Below are positions 8,149 to 17,314 of a stretch of 37,930 nucleotides of DNA, piece by piece. The notes below the pieces were generated by a model. It was given only the letters and a program-made list of their open reading frames with translations. It was not told the DNA's origin and made no database searches. Location of the stretch: the NCBI GenBank assembly GCA_028287565.1, contig JAQBPK010000203.1, positions 1 through 37,930 of the forward strand. Reading direction: 5' to 3'. A program made the translations under genes and the position numbers. The stretch's first letter is position 1. Every line of letters begins with the position of its first letter. The DNA comes from Vulcanimicrobiota bacterium (GTDB lineage: Bacteria > Vulcanimicrobiota > Vulcanimicrobiia > Vulcanimicrobiales > Vulcanimicrobiaceae).

Positions 8149-9162
8149 TCAGGACAGGCTCGCCGCGGAGGTTTCGCGCACGCCGAGCCCCGCACCATCA
8201 GGCAAAACGATCTTTCCGTCGGCGTACGTGATGCCGGCGAACGGGTCGTGCGCGGTGAGAAACGGTCCGTCCAGATCGGCCCAGTCGACGAGCGGGCTCA
8301 AGTGCGCCGCAGCCGTCGTGAGGATCTGCGACTCCACCATGCAGCCCAGCATGATCTTGAGTTTCATCGCGCGCGCCGTGTGGATCATCGCGAGCGCGCC
8401 GCGGATGCCGCCGCACTTCACGAGCTTCACGTTGATCCCGTCAACGCAACCGAAGAGCGCGGGAAGGTCGCTCGCGTCCTTGGAGTCCTCGTCGGTGACG
8501 ATCGGGATCGACGAGCGCTCGCGGATCCAGCGCAGCTTCTCCGGCGAGCCGGCGGGGATCGGCTGCTCGCAGAACTCGATGTCGTGCTTCGCGAGCTCGG
8601 CGAGCACGTTCACGGCGCGCTCGGGCGTCCAGCCCTCGTTCGCGTCGATGCGGATCGTGCCGGCGTACACGGAGCGAATCGCTTCGATCGTCTCGACCTC
8701 GGCGCCCTTGCCGAGCTTGACCTTGATCACCGGGTGCGTTCCCACTTCCCGCACTTTCGCGAGCGTCTCGCCGATGCTCGCGATGCCGATCGTGAACGAC
8801 GTTTGGGGCGTGCGCGCTGGATCGAGCCCGAGCAGCCGCCACAGCGGGCGGTCGAGGTCCTTGCCGATGAGATCGTGCAGCGCGATGTCAAGACCGCACA
8901 TCTGCGCCGGCGTGAGGCCGGCGAGGAGCCGCTCGAACGCGTACGGATCGTCGCCGAGATCCAGCGCGGTCAACCCGGCCGCGACGCTGTCCACGCTCTC
9001 GCCGTAGCGCGGGATCGGCGCGCTCTCGCCCAGCCCTTCGAGGCCGTTCCAGCGCAGCCGCACGATCGCGGTGCGCGACACGCGCTCCGAGGAGCGCGCG
9101 ATCGTGAACGTGTGCCTGAGCGGGAGTTCGAGCGGTTCGACCGCGAGCCGGATGGGGGTCAC
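8149..9162 (-). CDS. Dipeptide epimerase, L-Ala-D/L-Glu epimerase-like (enolase superfamily)
   Basis: 337 residues from the GTG at 9162. I chose that start because TPIRLAVEPLELPL is the usual family N terminus, and longer starts run into the divergent gene at 9219. The catalytic set is complete: KVK at 147-149, Mg ligands D173, E199 and D224, and the opposite base K246 in NVKLVK. Near the C terminus, DLD at 296-298 matches the Asp-x-Asp that holds the dipeptide amino group in characterised Ala-Glu epimerases. This favours a dipeptide substrate over simple muconate-type chemistry. It is the first gene of the operon with the DUF1611 protein, the peptide-binding lipoprotein and the C39-like peptidase, consistent with recycling of L-Ala-D-Glu from peptidoglycan. 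Confidence 0.88.
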   Translation of the reverse strand: MTPIRLAVEPLELPLRHTFTIARSSERVSRTAIVRLRWNGLEGLGESAPIPRYGESVDSVAAGLTALDLGDDPYAFERLLAGLTPAQMCGLDIALHDLIGKDLDRPLWRLLGLDPARTPQTSFTIGIASIGETLAKVREVGTHPVIKVKLGKGAEVETIEAIRSVYAGTIRIDANEGWTPERAVNVLAELAKHDIEFCEQPIPAGSPEKLRWIRERSSIPIVTDEDSKDASDLPALFGCVDGINVKLVKCGGIRGALAMIHTARAMKLKIMLGCMVESQILTTAAAHLSPLVDWADLDGPFLTAHDPFAGITYADGKIVLPDGAGLGVRETSAASLS

Positions 9163-9218
9163 GCCGGGCCGCTTCTCGACGTGAAAGGACGGCTCCGCTC
9201 CGCTGAGAAGGGCGAGCG

Positions 9219-9716
9219 ATGACGTCCCAACGCCTGTGGTTCCTGCGTGCGATCGTCGCGGTCGTCGCGGTCGTGGTGGTGGCGCAGGCGCCTGCCACAG
9301 CCGCCCCGACACCGTTCCCGTCGCCGCAAGTCCAGAACGAGTCGCGCGAGTCGAAGACGTTCACGATCGTCCGCGGCGCGGGCACCTGCCCCAAGGCCGT
9401 CACCGTCGCAACCCATGCGAAGGGGTACGAGGGCGGCGCGGAGATCGAGATCACGGCGCGGACGAACGCGTTCGCCGTGGCGCCCCGCGCGGTCGTCACC
9501 AAGCCGAGCCGTATCGAATTCGTCGCGACAAAGCTCAAACCGGAATACGGGAGCTGCGAGGCGACCGCGCGCTTCTCCGATGCCGGCAACCGGTACCAGC
9601 TCAAAGTGCATGCGGGTGGGATGAGGTTCATCATCCTGCCCAGCGCGGAGCTGACGCTAATGCGCACCAGCGTCGCAGCGGGGAATCCGACCGTCACGTT
9701 CGGCGTCGCCGACTGA
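9219..9716 (+). CDS. Small exported protein of unknown function
   Basis: 165 residues. Residues 1-29 form a signal peptide: a basic start, a long Val/Ala core and an ATAAP cleavage region. The mature part (about 136 residues) looks all-beta, with two cysteines (in GTCPKAVT and YGSCEAT) that could form a disulfide. I recognise no family. It is divergent from the dipeptide epimerase gene, with 56 bp between the starts, so the two may share a control region. Photolyase follows 38 bp after its stop. Confidence 0.65.
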   Translation: MTSQRLWFLRAIVAVVAVVVVAQAPATAAPTPFPSPQVQNESRESKTFTIVRGAGTCPKAVTVATHAKGYEGGAEIEITARTNAFAVAPRAVVTKPSRIEFVATKLKPEYGSCEATARFSDAGNRYQLKVHAGGMRFIILPSAELTLMRTSVAAGNPTVTFGVAD

Positions 9717-9754
9717 CGCGAAGCCGCCGGCCCCTCGCGGCGTCCTAACCACGT

Positions 9755-11272
9755 ATGGCTTCCCGGTATCCCGTCTCGCTGGTGTGGCTGCGGCGCGATC
9801 TGCGGCTCGACGACCACGTCGCGCTGTTCCACGCCGCACGGCGGAGCGACCGCGTGGTGTGCGCATTCGTCCTCGACCCGCCGCTGCTGCGCGGGTCCCG
9901 CGTGGGCGCGCCGATCGTGCAGTTCTTCTTCGACAGTTTGCGCGTGCTGCGTAAGCGGTTGCGCGCGCTCGGCTCGGACCTCGCGCTGCTCGAAGGCGAC
10001 TTCGCCGGTGAGCTGATCGCGCTCGCGCGCCGCACGAACGCCGGTGCGGTGTTCTACAACGCGGACTACGACCCGAGCGCGATCGCACGCGATCTGCAAG
10101 TAACGCAGCGCCTTCGCAATGCCGGATTCGATGTGCACGCGTTCACCGACCACGTTTACTTCGGCGCGGACGACGTGGTGCAGGACAGCGGCAAGCCGTA
10201 CACGGTGTACACGCCGTACCGGCGCCGCTGGAACGCCCGTTTCGAGACGGCGCCGCATCCGCCGGTGCCCTCGGAAGCGGCGGCACGCGACAAGGTGCTG
10301 CCGCGCGAAGCCATCGGCGCGACACGCGAGATTCCGCGGCCCGAAGATTTCGGCCACGCGTCCAGCGCTGCGTATCCACGCGCAGGCCTAACCGACGCGC
10401 ACAGCCTGCTGCAGCAATTTCTGGACAGCGGTGCGACGGATTACGCCGGCGCACGCAACATCCCGGCGCTGCCCGGAACGTCCCGCCTGTCGCCGCACCT
10501 GCGCGCCGGTACGATCGGCATCCGTACGGTCGTGCACGCCGCGGCGCGGCTACGCGACCGCGCCGCGCAGCATGACGGCGCTCGCGAAGCACACCGTTGC
10601 GCATACAACATCGAGGCGTGGCTCGGCGAGCTGGTGTGGCGCGACTTCTACCAGCAATTGCTGGCGCACCACCCGCGCGTCGCGCACGAGCCGTTCGCCG
10701 AAGCGGCGAAGGAGATCGCGTACGCGCACGATCCGGCGGGATACGCGGCGTGGTGCGACGGCAGGACCGGCTATCCGATCGTCGATGCCGCGATGATCCA
10801 GCTCAACACGATGGGCTGGATGCACAACCGCTTGCGCATGATCGTCGCGTCGTTCCTCACCAAGCACCTGCTGACCGACTACCACGACGGCGAGCGCTAT
10901 TTCGAGCAGCATCTCGCCGACGCGGATCTCGCCGCGAACAACGGCGGCTGGCAATGGTCCGCATCGACGGGCACGGACGCCGCGCCGTACTTTCGCGTGT
11001 TCAACCCGACGCTGCAAGGCAAGACGTTCGATCCGGACGGTACGTTCGTGCGCGCGATGATCCCCGCGCTGCGCAACCTCCCGCCGAAGTACGTGCACGA
11101 GCCGTGGAAGCTTGCGCCGCTGCTGCAAGCCGAGCTCGGCTGCGTGATCGGCCGTCACTATCCGGCCCCGATCGTCGACCACGCGTTCGCGCGCCAGCGT
11201 GCGCTCGACGTATATGGTGCCGCGATGTCCAAAATGCGTAGACGGGACGGCGGCCCCCTGTCAAGGTCTTGA
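9755..11272 (+). CDS. phrB: Deoxyribodipyrimidine photolyase (class I CPD photolyase-like)
   Basis: 505 residues, the normal length for the photolyase/cryptochrome family. The enzyme splits UV-induced pyrimidine dimers with blue light and FAD. The N-terminal antenna domain begins LVWLRRDLRLDDH. The FAD domain has LVWRDFYQQLL, RTGYPIVDAAM, MGWMHNRLRM, NNGGWQWSASTGTDAAPYF and RVFNP, which include the conserved tryptophans of electron transfer and dimer binding. The set fits a class I repair enzyme rather than a signalling cryptochrome, although motif reading alone does not separate CPD from 6-4 activity. It starts at ATG 9755, and its stop lies inside a 12-bp-stem palindrome (11254-11279). Confidence 0.94.
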   Translation: MASRYPVSLVWLRRDLRLDDHVALFHAARRSDRVVCAFVLDPPLLRGSRVGAPIVQFFFDSLRVLRKRLRALGSDLALLEGDFAGELIALARRTNAGAVFYNADYDPSAIARDLQVTQRLRNAGFDVHAFTDHVYFGADDVVQDSGKPYTVYTPYRRRWNARFETAPHPPVPSEAAARDKVLPREAIGATREIPRPEDFGHASSAAYPRAGLTDAHSLLQQFLDSGATDYAGARNIPALPGTSRLSPHLRAGTIGIRTVVHAAARLRDRAAQHDGAREAHRCAYNIEAWLGELVWRDFYQQLLAHHPRVAHEPFAEAAKEIAYAHDPAGYAAWCDGRTGYPIVDAAMIQLNTMGWMHNRLRMIVASFLTKHLLTDYHDGERYFEQHLADADLAANNGGWQWSASTGTDAAPYFRVFNPTLQGKTFDPDGTFVRAMIPALRNLPPKYVHEPWKLAPLLQAELGCVIGRHYPAPIVDHAFARQRALDVYGAAMSKMRRRDGGPLSRS

Positions 11273-11279
11273 CGGGGGG
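11254..11279 (+). terminator. Palindrome over the photolyase stop codon (terminator or operator)
   Basis: CCCCCTGTCAAG and CTTGACGGGGGG are complementary over a 12-bp stem (one T-G wobble) around a 2-base centre at 11266-11267. The TGA stop (11270-11272) is in the right arm. No T-run follows, so intrinsic termination would be imperfect. The exact two-fold symmetry also fits a protein-binding operator just before the structured RNA. Confidence 0.5.
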
Positions 11280-11285
11280 TATACG
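11258..11285 (+). promoter_or_regulatory. Possible promoter of the 6S-like RNA
   Basis: CTGTCA at 11258-11263 and TATACG at 11280-11285 are separated by 16 bases. They would place the transcript start near 11292, a few bases before the stem of the structured RNA. Both boxes are poor matches to consensus and overlap the palindrome, so this is tentative. Confidence 0.3.
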
Positions 11286-11295
11286 ATACAGCAGC

Positions 11296-11480
11296 GACGA
11301 GCACTGCGACGGTACGCGTAGGTCCTACGGTGGTAGACCAACGTCGTAACCTAGGGAGCATCAGCTCCGGATACGACCGGTTGTCCGGCCCTCACAGGCT
11401 GGCCACTGGGCGCCCGGGCCGCACCCACCTGCCATAGGCAGGTCTTCAACCCGGACCCAGACGTCCGTTGCGGTCTCGCC
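11296..11480 (+). ncRNA. ssrS: Structured RNA, probable 6S RNA
   Basis: 185 bases, the usual size of 6S RNA, which binds housekeeping RNA polymerase by imitating an open promoter. The ends form a long imperfect closing stem: 11296-11325 pairs with 11453-11480, including GGTCC with GGACC and CGACGG with CCGTTG. Then comes an open region containing CCTACGGTGGTAGACC on the 5' side. The 3' side has a small hairpin, ACCTGCC-ATA-GGCAGGT at 11427-11443, as found in the 3' strand of the 6S bubble. Inner hairpins are GGAGC-ATCA-GCTCC (about 11355-11368) and CCGGCC...GGCTGG (about 11385-11402). It fills the gap between photolyase and the converging TIM-barrel gene. The strand is chosen from the motif order; I could not score it against a covariance model. 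Confidence 0.65.
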
Positions 11481-11491
11481 GCTTCACCAAC

Positions 11492-12217
11492 TTACCGCCC
11501 GGCCACGAGCAGGCGCTGAGCGTCCGCATGACGCAGCGCCGCCACGCCGTCCCGGGCGAGGTCCCACGGCCGGTCCGCCGGCGCCACGTCGAGGACTACC
11601 CACGCCCGGCTCGCCCGGGCAGCCACCGCGACCGGATCGTCTGCCGGGGTCGCGACGAACGCCGGATAGCGGTCTCTCGGACCGACCTCGTCCAGCAGCG
11701 CGGTCGGGCACGGCCGGAGCCAGGCACTGTCGACGTCCTTCATCAGGTGCTTTACGCCGGCGAGGTCCGCGCCGAGCGTCCCGGGCGCGGTGGCGACGAC
11801 GATCGTTACGTTAGCCGCCTTCGCTGCCCGGCTGAACGCCTTGGCAACCCCGGTCACCTCGGCGAACGTCGCCGGCGGGACCTCGCCGGGCGCGGGCAGC
11901 GTCGTGCGCACGACCGCGGCACCGAACCCGCTTGCGAGCGCGAGCGCTTCCTCGCGTGCGGCGCCGCCGTTCGGCTCGAACAGACCCGCGGCATCCAGGC
12001 CGAACGGCACGAGCCCGAGGTCGATCGCGACTTTGCGCAGCTGCGCGACGTACTCGGCGTCCCGGCGGGGAAAGTCAGTGACGTCGGCGAGCACGCCGTC
12101 GACGCCCAAGGCCGATGCGCAGCGCTCGAGCCACTCGAGCTGCGTGAGCTCTCCGGCGGCGAGCGGTCGTCGGAACGTCGAACTCGAAACAGCGATTCGC
12201 ACCGCCGCCGCATTCAC
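11492..12217 (-). CDS. Xylose-isomerase-like TIM-barrel protein (sugar phosphate isomerase/epimerase family)
   Basis: 241 residues. The protein starts with the first-strand pattern RIAVSSSTFRR, then the WLERCASALGVDGVLADV helix-strand unit and LRKVAIDLGLVPFGLDAAG, all as in AP_endonuc_2-type barrels. It is shorter than most members (about 270-300 residues), and the usual metal-binding Glu/His/Asp residues of the later strands are not evident. Catalytic activity is therefore doubtful and the substrate cannot be named. It is divergent from the small membrane protein at 12262, and its 3' end lies 11 bp from the end of the 6S-like RNA. Confidence 0.65.
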   Translation of the reverse strand: MNAAAVRIAVSSSTFRRPLAAGELTQLEWLERCASALGVDGVLADVTDFPRRDAEYVAQLRKVAIDLGLVPFGLDAAGLFEPNGGAAREEALALASGFGAAVVRTTLPAPGEVPPATFAEVTGVAKAFSRAAKAANVTIVVATAPGTLGADLAGVKHLMKDVDSAWLRPCPTALLDEVGPRDRYPAFVATPADDPVAVAARASRAWVVLDVAPADRPWDLARDGVAALRHADAQRLLVAGR

Positions 12218-12261
12218 CGGAGAAACGGGTTGACCATCGTTTCCGCCACGCGCACCCGCAC

Positions 12262-12519
12262 GTGATCGACCGCCAGACGCTCGGGAACATCGTCCCGCTC
12301 GCGGCGGTGGTGATCGCGCTCGCCGAATATCTGCTCGACCACACGGTTCCGCGCTACGCGAGCCCGTGGTTCTGGATCGCGCTGATCGCGACCGTCGGAC
12401 TGCTCGTGATGGTGCAGGTGCTGCGCTTCACCGGGGCGCGCAAGCCGCCCACGGCGAAGCCGGACTACTCCGCCACCACGCTGATCCGCCGCCGCACCGA
12501 CACCGACGACCGAGGCTGA
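12262..12519 (+). CDS. Small membrane protein of unknown function
   Basis: 85 residues from a GTG start. Two hydrophobic segments (about residues 9-24 and 35-53) flank a short polar loop with DHTVPRY. They are followed by a basic, polar C-terminal tail. It is a likely inner-membrane hairpin protein with no recognisable family. It ends only 8 bp before glyA, so it is probably co-transcribed and perhaps translationally linked with it. Confidence 0.55.
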   Translation: MIDRQTLGNIVPLAAVVIALAEYLLDHTVPRYASPWFWIALIATVGLLVMVQVLRFTGARKPPTAKPDYSATTLIRRRTDTDDRG

Positions 12520-12527
12520 ACACCGAC

Positions 12528-13774
<1,247 letters not shown>

Positions 13775-13775
<1 letters not shown>

Positions 13776-14320
13776 TGAGCGAGGGCGTCCGGCTCGACAC
13801 CGAACGGCTGATCCTGCGCGAGCCCGTCGCATCCGATGCGCCGCTGCTCGCGGCGTACCATGCGCGCAACGAAGCGCGGATCGCGCGCTGGGAGGTCAAG
13901 CGCAGCGAGGACGTCGCCGCGCACGCGGCCTGGATCGCATGGCGGCATACGGAGAGCGCGGCGGGCCGCGCGCGCTCGTGGCACGCCTTCGACCGCGCGG
14001 CTCCGGAAACGCTGGTGGCGCTGGTGAACCTGGATGCAATCTCGCACGAGCCGCAGCGCACGGCGATGCTCGCGTATTCCGTCGACGCCGCGTACGAAGG
14101 ACGCGGTTACGCGCGCGAAGCGTGCGAGGCCGTGATCGCGCACGCGTTTGGCGAGCTGGGTTTGCACAACCTCAGCGCGACGTACGATCCCGCCAACGAG
14201 CGCAGCGGCGGATTGCTGAAGCGGCTGGGATTCATGGAAGTCGCACGCACGGCGGTCGTTCCCGGCTTCGAGCGGCACATGCGCGCGCAGGTGCTCGCAG
14301 CGCTCGCACGCCCGGCATGA
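13775..14320 (+). CDS. GNAT acetyltransferase (RimJ/RimL-like), copy 1
   Basis: 181 residues. The start LDTERLILREPVASDAPLLAAY is the standard opening of RimJ/RimL-like N-acetyltransferases. The acetyl-CoA loop is YEGRGYAREACEAV, followed by AFGELGLHNLSATYDPANERSGGLLKRLGF, the usual end of the fold. The substrate may be a protein N terminus, amino acid or aminoglycoside-like amine; it cannot be chosen from sequence. The GTG start shares one base with the glyA stop. The gene overlaps the next by four bases (ATGA), and the two proteins are clearly related. Confidence 0.88.
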
Positions 14321-14886
14321 GCGCGCGGCTGGAGTCTCCGCGCCTCGTGCTCCGCGAGCCCGAGGAGGGCGACGTCCCGGCGCTGCTGCTGTACTACCAG
14401 TTCAACGACGAGCGCTTCGCGCGCTGGGAACCCTTTCACGAAGACGACTTGAGCTATCACATGCGCTGGGTCCACTGGCGGCGCGGCGAAAGCGCGATCG
14501 GGCGCGGCTGGTCGTTTCTGGCGCTCGACCGCGCCGAACCGGACGCGCTTATCGCGATCGTCAACCTCTATGACATCGTCGCGAGCTCCGCGCACAGCGG
14601 AATGCTCGGCTATTCGGTGGACGGCGCGCACGAAGGCAAAGGCTACGCGCGCGAAGCGGTGGAGACGGTGATCGCATACGCGTTCGGCACGCTGAACCTG
14701 CACCGCCTCACGGCGAACTACCACCCAGCGAACGAGCGCAGCGGCGCGCTCCTGCGCCGTCTGGGCTTTGTGGTCGAAGGCTACGCGCGCGACATGCTCT
14801 ACCTGCGCGGCACTTGGCGCGACCACATTTTGACGTCGCTGACGAACCCGGCGTGGAAACCGCCGGAGGTTACGGGGCCGGCTTGA
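14317..14886 (+). CDS. GNAT acetyltransferase (RimJ/RimL-like), copy 2
   Basis: 189 residues and the same plan as copy 1: LESPRLVLREPEEGDVPALL at the N terminus, HEGKGYAREAVETV as the acetyl-CoA loop, and YHPANERSGALLRRLGF. Relatedness to copy 1 runs through the whole length, including the rare pattern of an Arg-Trp pair near residue 35 (RFARWEP here, RIARWEV there), so the pair arose by tandem duplication. The start codon overlaps the previous stop in ATGA, a sign of coupled translation. The 3' end overlaps the converging serine hydrolase gene by 17 bases. The substrate is unknown. Confidence 0.88.
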   Translation: MSARLESPRLVLREPEEGDVPALLLYYQFNDERFARWEPFHEDDLSYHMRWVHWRRGESAIGRGWSFLALDRAEPDALIAIVNLYDIVASSAHSGMLGYSVDGAHEGKGYAREAVETVIAYAFGTLNLHRLTANYHPANERSGALLRRLGFVVEGYARDMLYLRGTWRDHILTSLTNPAWKPPEVTGPA

Positions 14887-16327
14887 ACCAGATGCCGCCG
14901 ATCTTGCCGCCGGCGTCGACCGCATAGACGTAGCTCACCGCGCCGTTCGGCGTGACGACGCGGTAGCTGTAGGCTGTTCCGGCGTTGTTCGGCAGTGCCG
15001 TCTTTGAGGTGAACAGAAATGCCGTCGGTTCGCCGAGCGAGGACAACCCGCTCGAGACTTGCTGCACCGTCGCAGGGGTGAGCGCGGCGCGCATCGTCGC
15101 GTCGTAGCGTGACATGTCGACGTTTCCGGAACGCCAGCGACCGTACTCCGCGCGCGCCGCCTGCGTGATCGCGGCGTCCTCGCCCGGCGCGGACTTCGTG
15201 TCTTTCTCGCGCTCGGCGGCCAGCTGCGCCGGCGTCGGCGGCACGAGCGCGCGAAACGCCTCGCGCACGATGCGGGTCTCGTCGAAGCCGACGGTGTTTG
15301 CGAACACAACGACGCTGATGCGATCGTCCGGGAAATATGCGTTGCGCGTGTTGGCGCCGATTACGCCGCCGTTGTGCCAGATCAGCGGATGGCCGTCGAG
15401 CGTCTCGCGCAGCCATCCCATCGCGTAGGTCGTGTGCGTGCCGCCGGGGAGCTGCGGCGGTGTGGTGAGGAGCGCGACGCTCTTTGCGTCGAGCAGCCGT
15501 CCGCCGAAGAAGGCTTCGTCCCAGCGCACGAGGTCGGCCGGCGTCGCGTAGAGCGCGCCGGCGGCGTACGTCGCTTGCGGCGTCCACGGCGTCACCGCGG
15601 TGTTTCCGGTCTCCGCTTCATAACCGCGCGCGGCGTTCGCGCCGGCCGGCGGCGGGCCGTACGTCAGATGCGCCAGTCCGAGCGGCGTCGCGATGCGCTC
15701 CTGGATGAAGCGCCCGTACGGCACGCGTGCGATCGCTTCGACGATCATGCCGAGAACGACGTAGTTGGTGTTGCTGTACGCGAACTGCGTGCCCGGCGGG
15801 AACGCGAGCGGCGCTCGCCCGACGAGCGCTAGGAGCCCTTCGGGCGTAATCGTCTTGGAAGTCGCGATGGTGGTGCGGAAAGCGGGCGCGCCGAGGTAGT
15901 CCGCCAGCCCGGTGGTCTGCTGCAGTAGCTGGCGCACGGTGTACTCCGTCCCGTGCGGCGCGAGCGAGACGTAGTCCGCCGCTTTCGCGTCGAGGTCGAC
16001 GCGCCGGTCGCGCACGAGCAGCACGATCGCGGCGGCCGTGAACTGCTTGGTGATCGAGCCGATCGGAAAGATCGTGTCCGGCTCGACCGCGAGGTTCGCG
16101 CCGACATCGCGCAACCCGAACCCGTTCGCGTACACGATCTCGCCGGCGCGCGCCACCGACACGCTGACGCCGCGCGCTCCGACCGCCGCCATCGCCTTTG
16201 CGACGGCGTCCTCGATGGGCGCGCGCTGCGCCGCGGAGAGCATTGCCGGCGCCGCGAGCGCGGCCGCGGGCGTCACTGCGGCGCCCAGCGTTGCGGCGGC
16301 GGTTTCGAGGAAGCGTCGTCTGACCAT
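14870..16327 (-). CDS. Exported serine hydrolase of the beta-lactamase / penicillin-binding-protein family
   Basis: 485 residues. The N terminus MVRRRFLETAAATLGAAV is twin-arginine-like and followed by a hydrophobic stretch, so export is likely. The serine-hydrolase motifs are complete: SITK with S91 and K94, YSN at 184-186 (QFAYSNTNY), and WHNGG with H318-G320 in place of the KTG box. This pattern is typical of class C beta-lactamase-like esterases and D-amino-acid peptidases. A C-terminal domain of about 120 residues follows the catalytic part. True beta-lactam resistance should not be assumed. It converges with the GNAT pair and is divergent from upp. Confidence 0.9.
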   Translation of the reverse strand: MVRRRFLETAAATLGAAVTPAAALAAPAMLSAAQRAPIEDAVAKAMAAVGARGVSVSVARAGEIVYANGFGLRDVGANLAVEPDTIFPIGSITKQFTAAAIVLLVRDRRVDLDAKAADYVSLAPHGTEYTVRQLLQQTTGLADYLGAPAFRTTIATSKTITPEGLLALVGRAPLAFPPGTQFAYSNTNYVVLGMIVEAIARVPYGRFIQERIATPLGLAHLTYGPPPAGANAARGYEAETGNTAVTPWTPQATYAAGALYATPADLVRWDEAFFGGRLLDAKSVALLTTPPQLPGGTHTTYAMGWLRETLDGHPLIWHNGGVIGANTRNAYFPDDRISVVVFANTVGFDETRIVREAFRALVPPTPAQLAAEREKDTKSAPGEDAAITQAARAEYGRWRSGNVDMSRYDATMRAALTPATVQQVSSGLSSLGEPTAFLFTSKTALPNNAGTAYSYRVVTPNGAVSYVYAVDAGGKIGGIWFKPAP

Positions 16328-16396
16328 CGGGTCGTTCTATCCACGGAGCGAGTTCGGGTTGCAGGGCGGCGGGACCGCAGGCGCGATGATTCTCTC

Positions 16397-17056
16397 GTGC
16401 CTTCAGCGCCGCAGATCGTCGACCACCCGGCCGTCCAGGACCGCCTCGCGCGCCTGCGTGACGCGACGACGCCGACCCCGGTGTTCCGACGACTCGTGGA
16501 AGAGCTGGGCCAGCTGCTCGCGTACGAGGCGACCCGCACGCTGCCGCTCACGGACATCGAGCTCCAGACGCCGGTCGCGCTCGCGAAGGTCCAGCGCATC
16601 GCGACCCGGCCGGTCGTCGCGCCCATCCTGCGCGCGGGCCTGGGGCTGCTGCCCGGATTTCTCGCGGTCGTGGACGACGCCGTCGTGGCGCACCTCGGCT
16701 TCTACCGCGATCCGAAGACCCTCGCGGCGATCCCGTACTACGCGAACCTGCCCGACGATCTCGCGACGCGCGAGGTGTTCGTCCTCGACCCGATGCTCGC
16801 CACGGGCCACTCCGGCTCGGCGGCGCTGTCGCTGCTGGCGGAGCGCGGAGCGAAGGCGCCCGTGTTCGTGTGCATCATCGCCGCGCCCGAAGGGCTTGCG
16901 ACGCTCGCGAGCGAGCACCCGGGCGTGCGCGTCGTGACGGCGGCAGTCGACGAGCACCTCAACGATCACGGCTACATCGTCCCGGGCCTCGGCGACGCGG
17001 GAGACCGCATGTTCGGCTCGACGAGCTCGGTCCCGGTAAGCGCGCGCAACCCCTGA
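16397..17056 (+). CDS. upp: Uracil phosphoribosyltransferase
   Basis: 219 residues, normal for the family. It makes UMP from uracil and PRPP in pyrimidine salvage. The diagnostic stretches are RDATTPTPVFRRLVEELG, PVVAPILRAGLGLLPGF, GFYRDPKTL, the PRPP loop VLDPMLATGHSGSAA, and the C-terminal uracil-binding YIVPGLGDAGDRMFG. I start it at GTG 16397, which gives VPSAPQIVDHPAVQDRLARL; the open frame upstream has no homology and overlaps the divergent serine hydrolase. It is the last core gene before the 12.5-kb accessory stretch. Confidence 0.95.
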   Translation: MPSAPQIVDHPAVQDRLARLRDATTPTPVFRRLVEELGQLLAYEATRTLPLTDIELQTPVALAKVQRIATRPVVAPILRAGLGLLPGFLAVVDDAVVAHLGFYRDPKTLAAIPYYANLPDDLATREVFVLDPMLATGHSGSAALSLLAERGAKAPVFVCIIAAPEGLATLASEHPGVRVVTAAVDEHLNDHGYIVPGLGDAGDRMFGSTSSVPVSARNP

Positions 17057-17154
17057 CCGGACGAGGCGCCGCGCGCGCACACGAGTGAGGCGAAGCCGCC
17101 AAGGTAGCGGTCTTTGGTTGCTTTGTTAGCCGATGCGACATACAGTACTAGCTA

Positions 17155-17181
17155 GCGTCGTAGGGCAGTACCTTGCGACGC
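17155..17181 (+). other. Hairpin in the upp-haloperoxidase intergenic region
   Basis: GCGTCG and CGACGC are perfectly complementary, and five more pairs (two of them G-T) extend the stem around a CAGTA loop. No T-run follows. It lies about 130 bp before the haloperoxidase start, inside a 258-bp stretch with no gene. It may be a leader structure or a weak terminator for upp. Confidence 0.35.
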
Positions 17182-17314
17182 GTTCGTAGCATCCGCGACG
17201 CTCGTCGTCGCCGGCCGGGCCGTGATTGTCCGGAGCATCAAATTCAGTTTCGGGACATCTGGGCGCAGTAGCGGATGCCTTTCCTGCGGCGAGCCACCCC
17301 GTTTGGAGGGGAAA

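Noticed and set aside
6860-9007. 715-codon open frame on the plus strand
   Set aside because: It is opposite the DUF1611 and epimerase genes, with Arg/Ala-rich, low-complexity translation typical of antisense frames in G+C-rich DNA.
11296-11480. SRP RNA, RNase P RNA or tmRNA at the structured locus
   Set aside because: The SRP GGAAGG tetraloop-type core, the RNase P GAGGAAAGUCC motif and a tRNA-like tmRNA end are all absent; 6S architecture fits better.
14870-16327. True beta-lactamase (drug resistance) call
   Set aside because: SxxK, YSN and HNG motifs are shared with many esterases and D-peptidases of this family, so resistance cannot be claimed.
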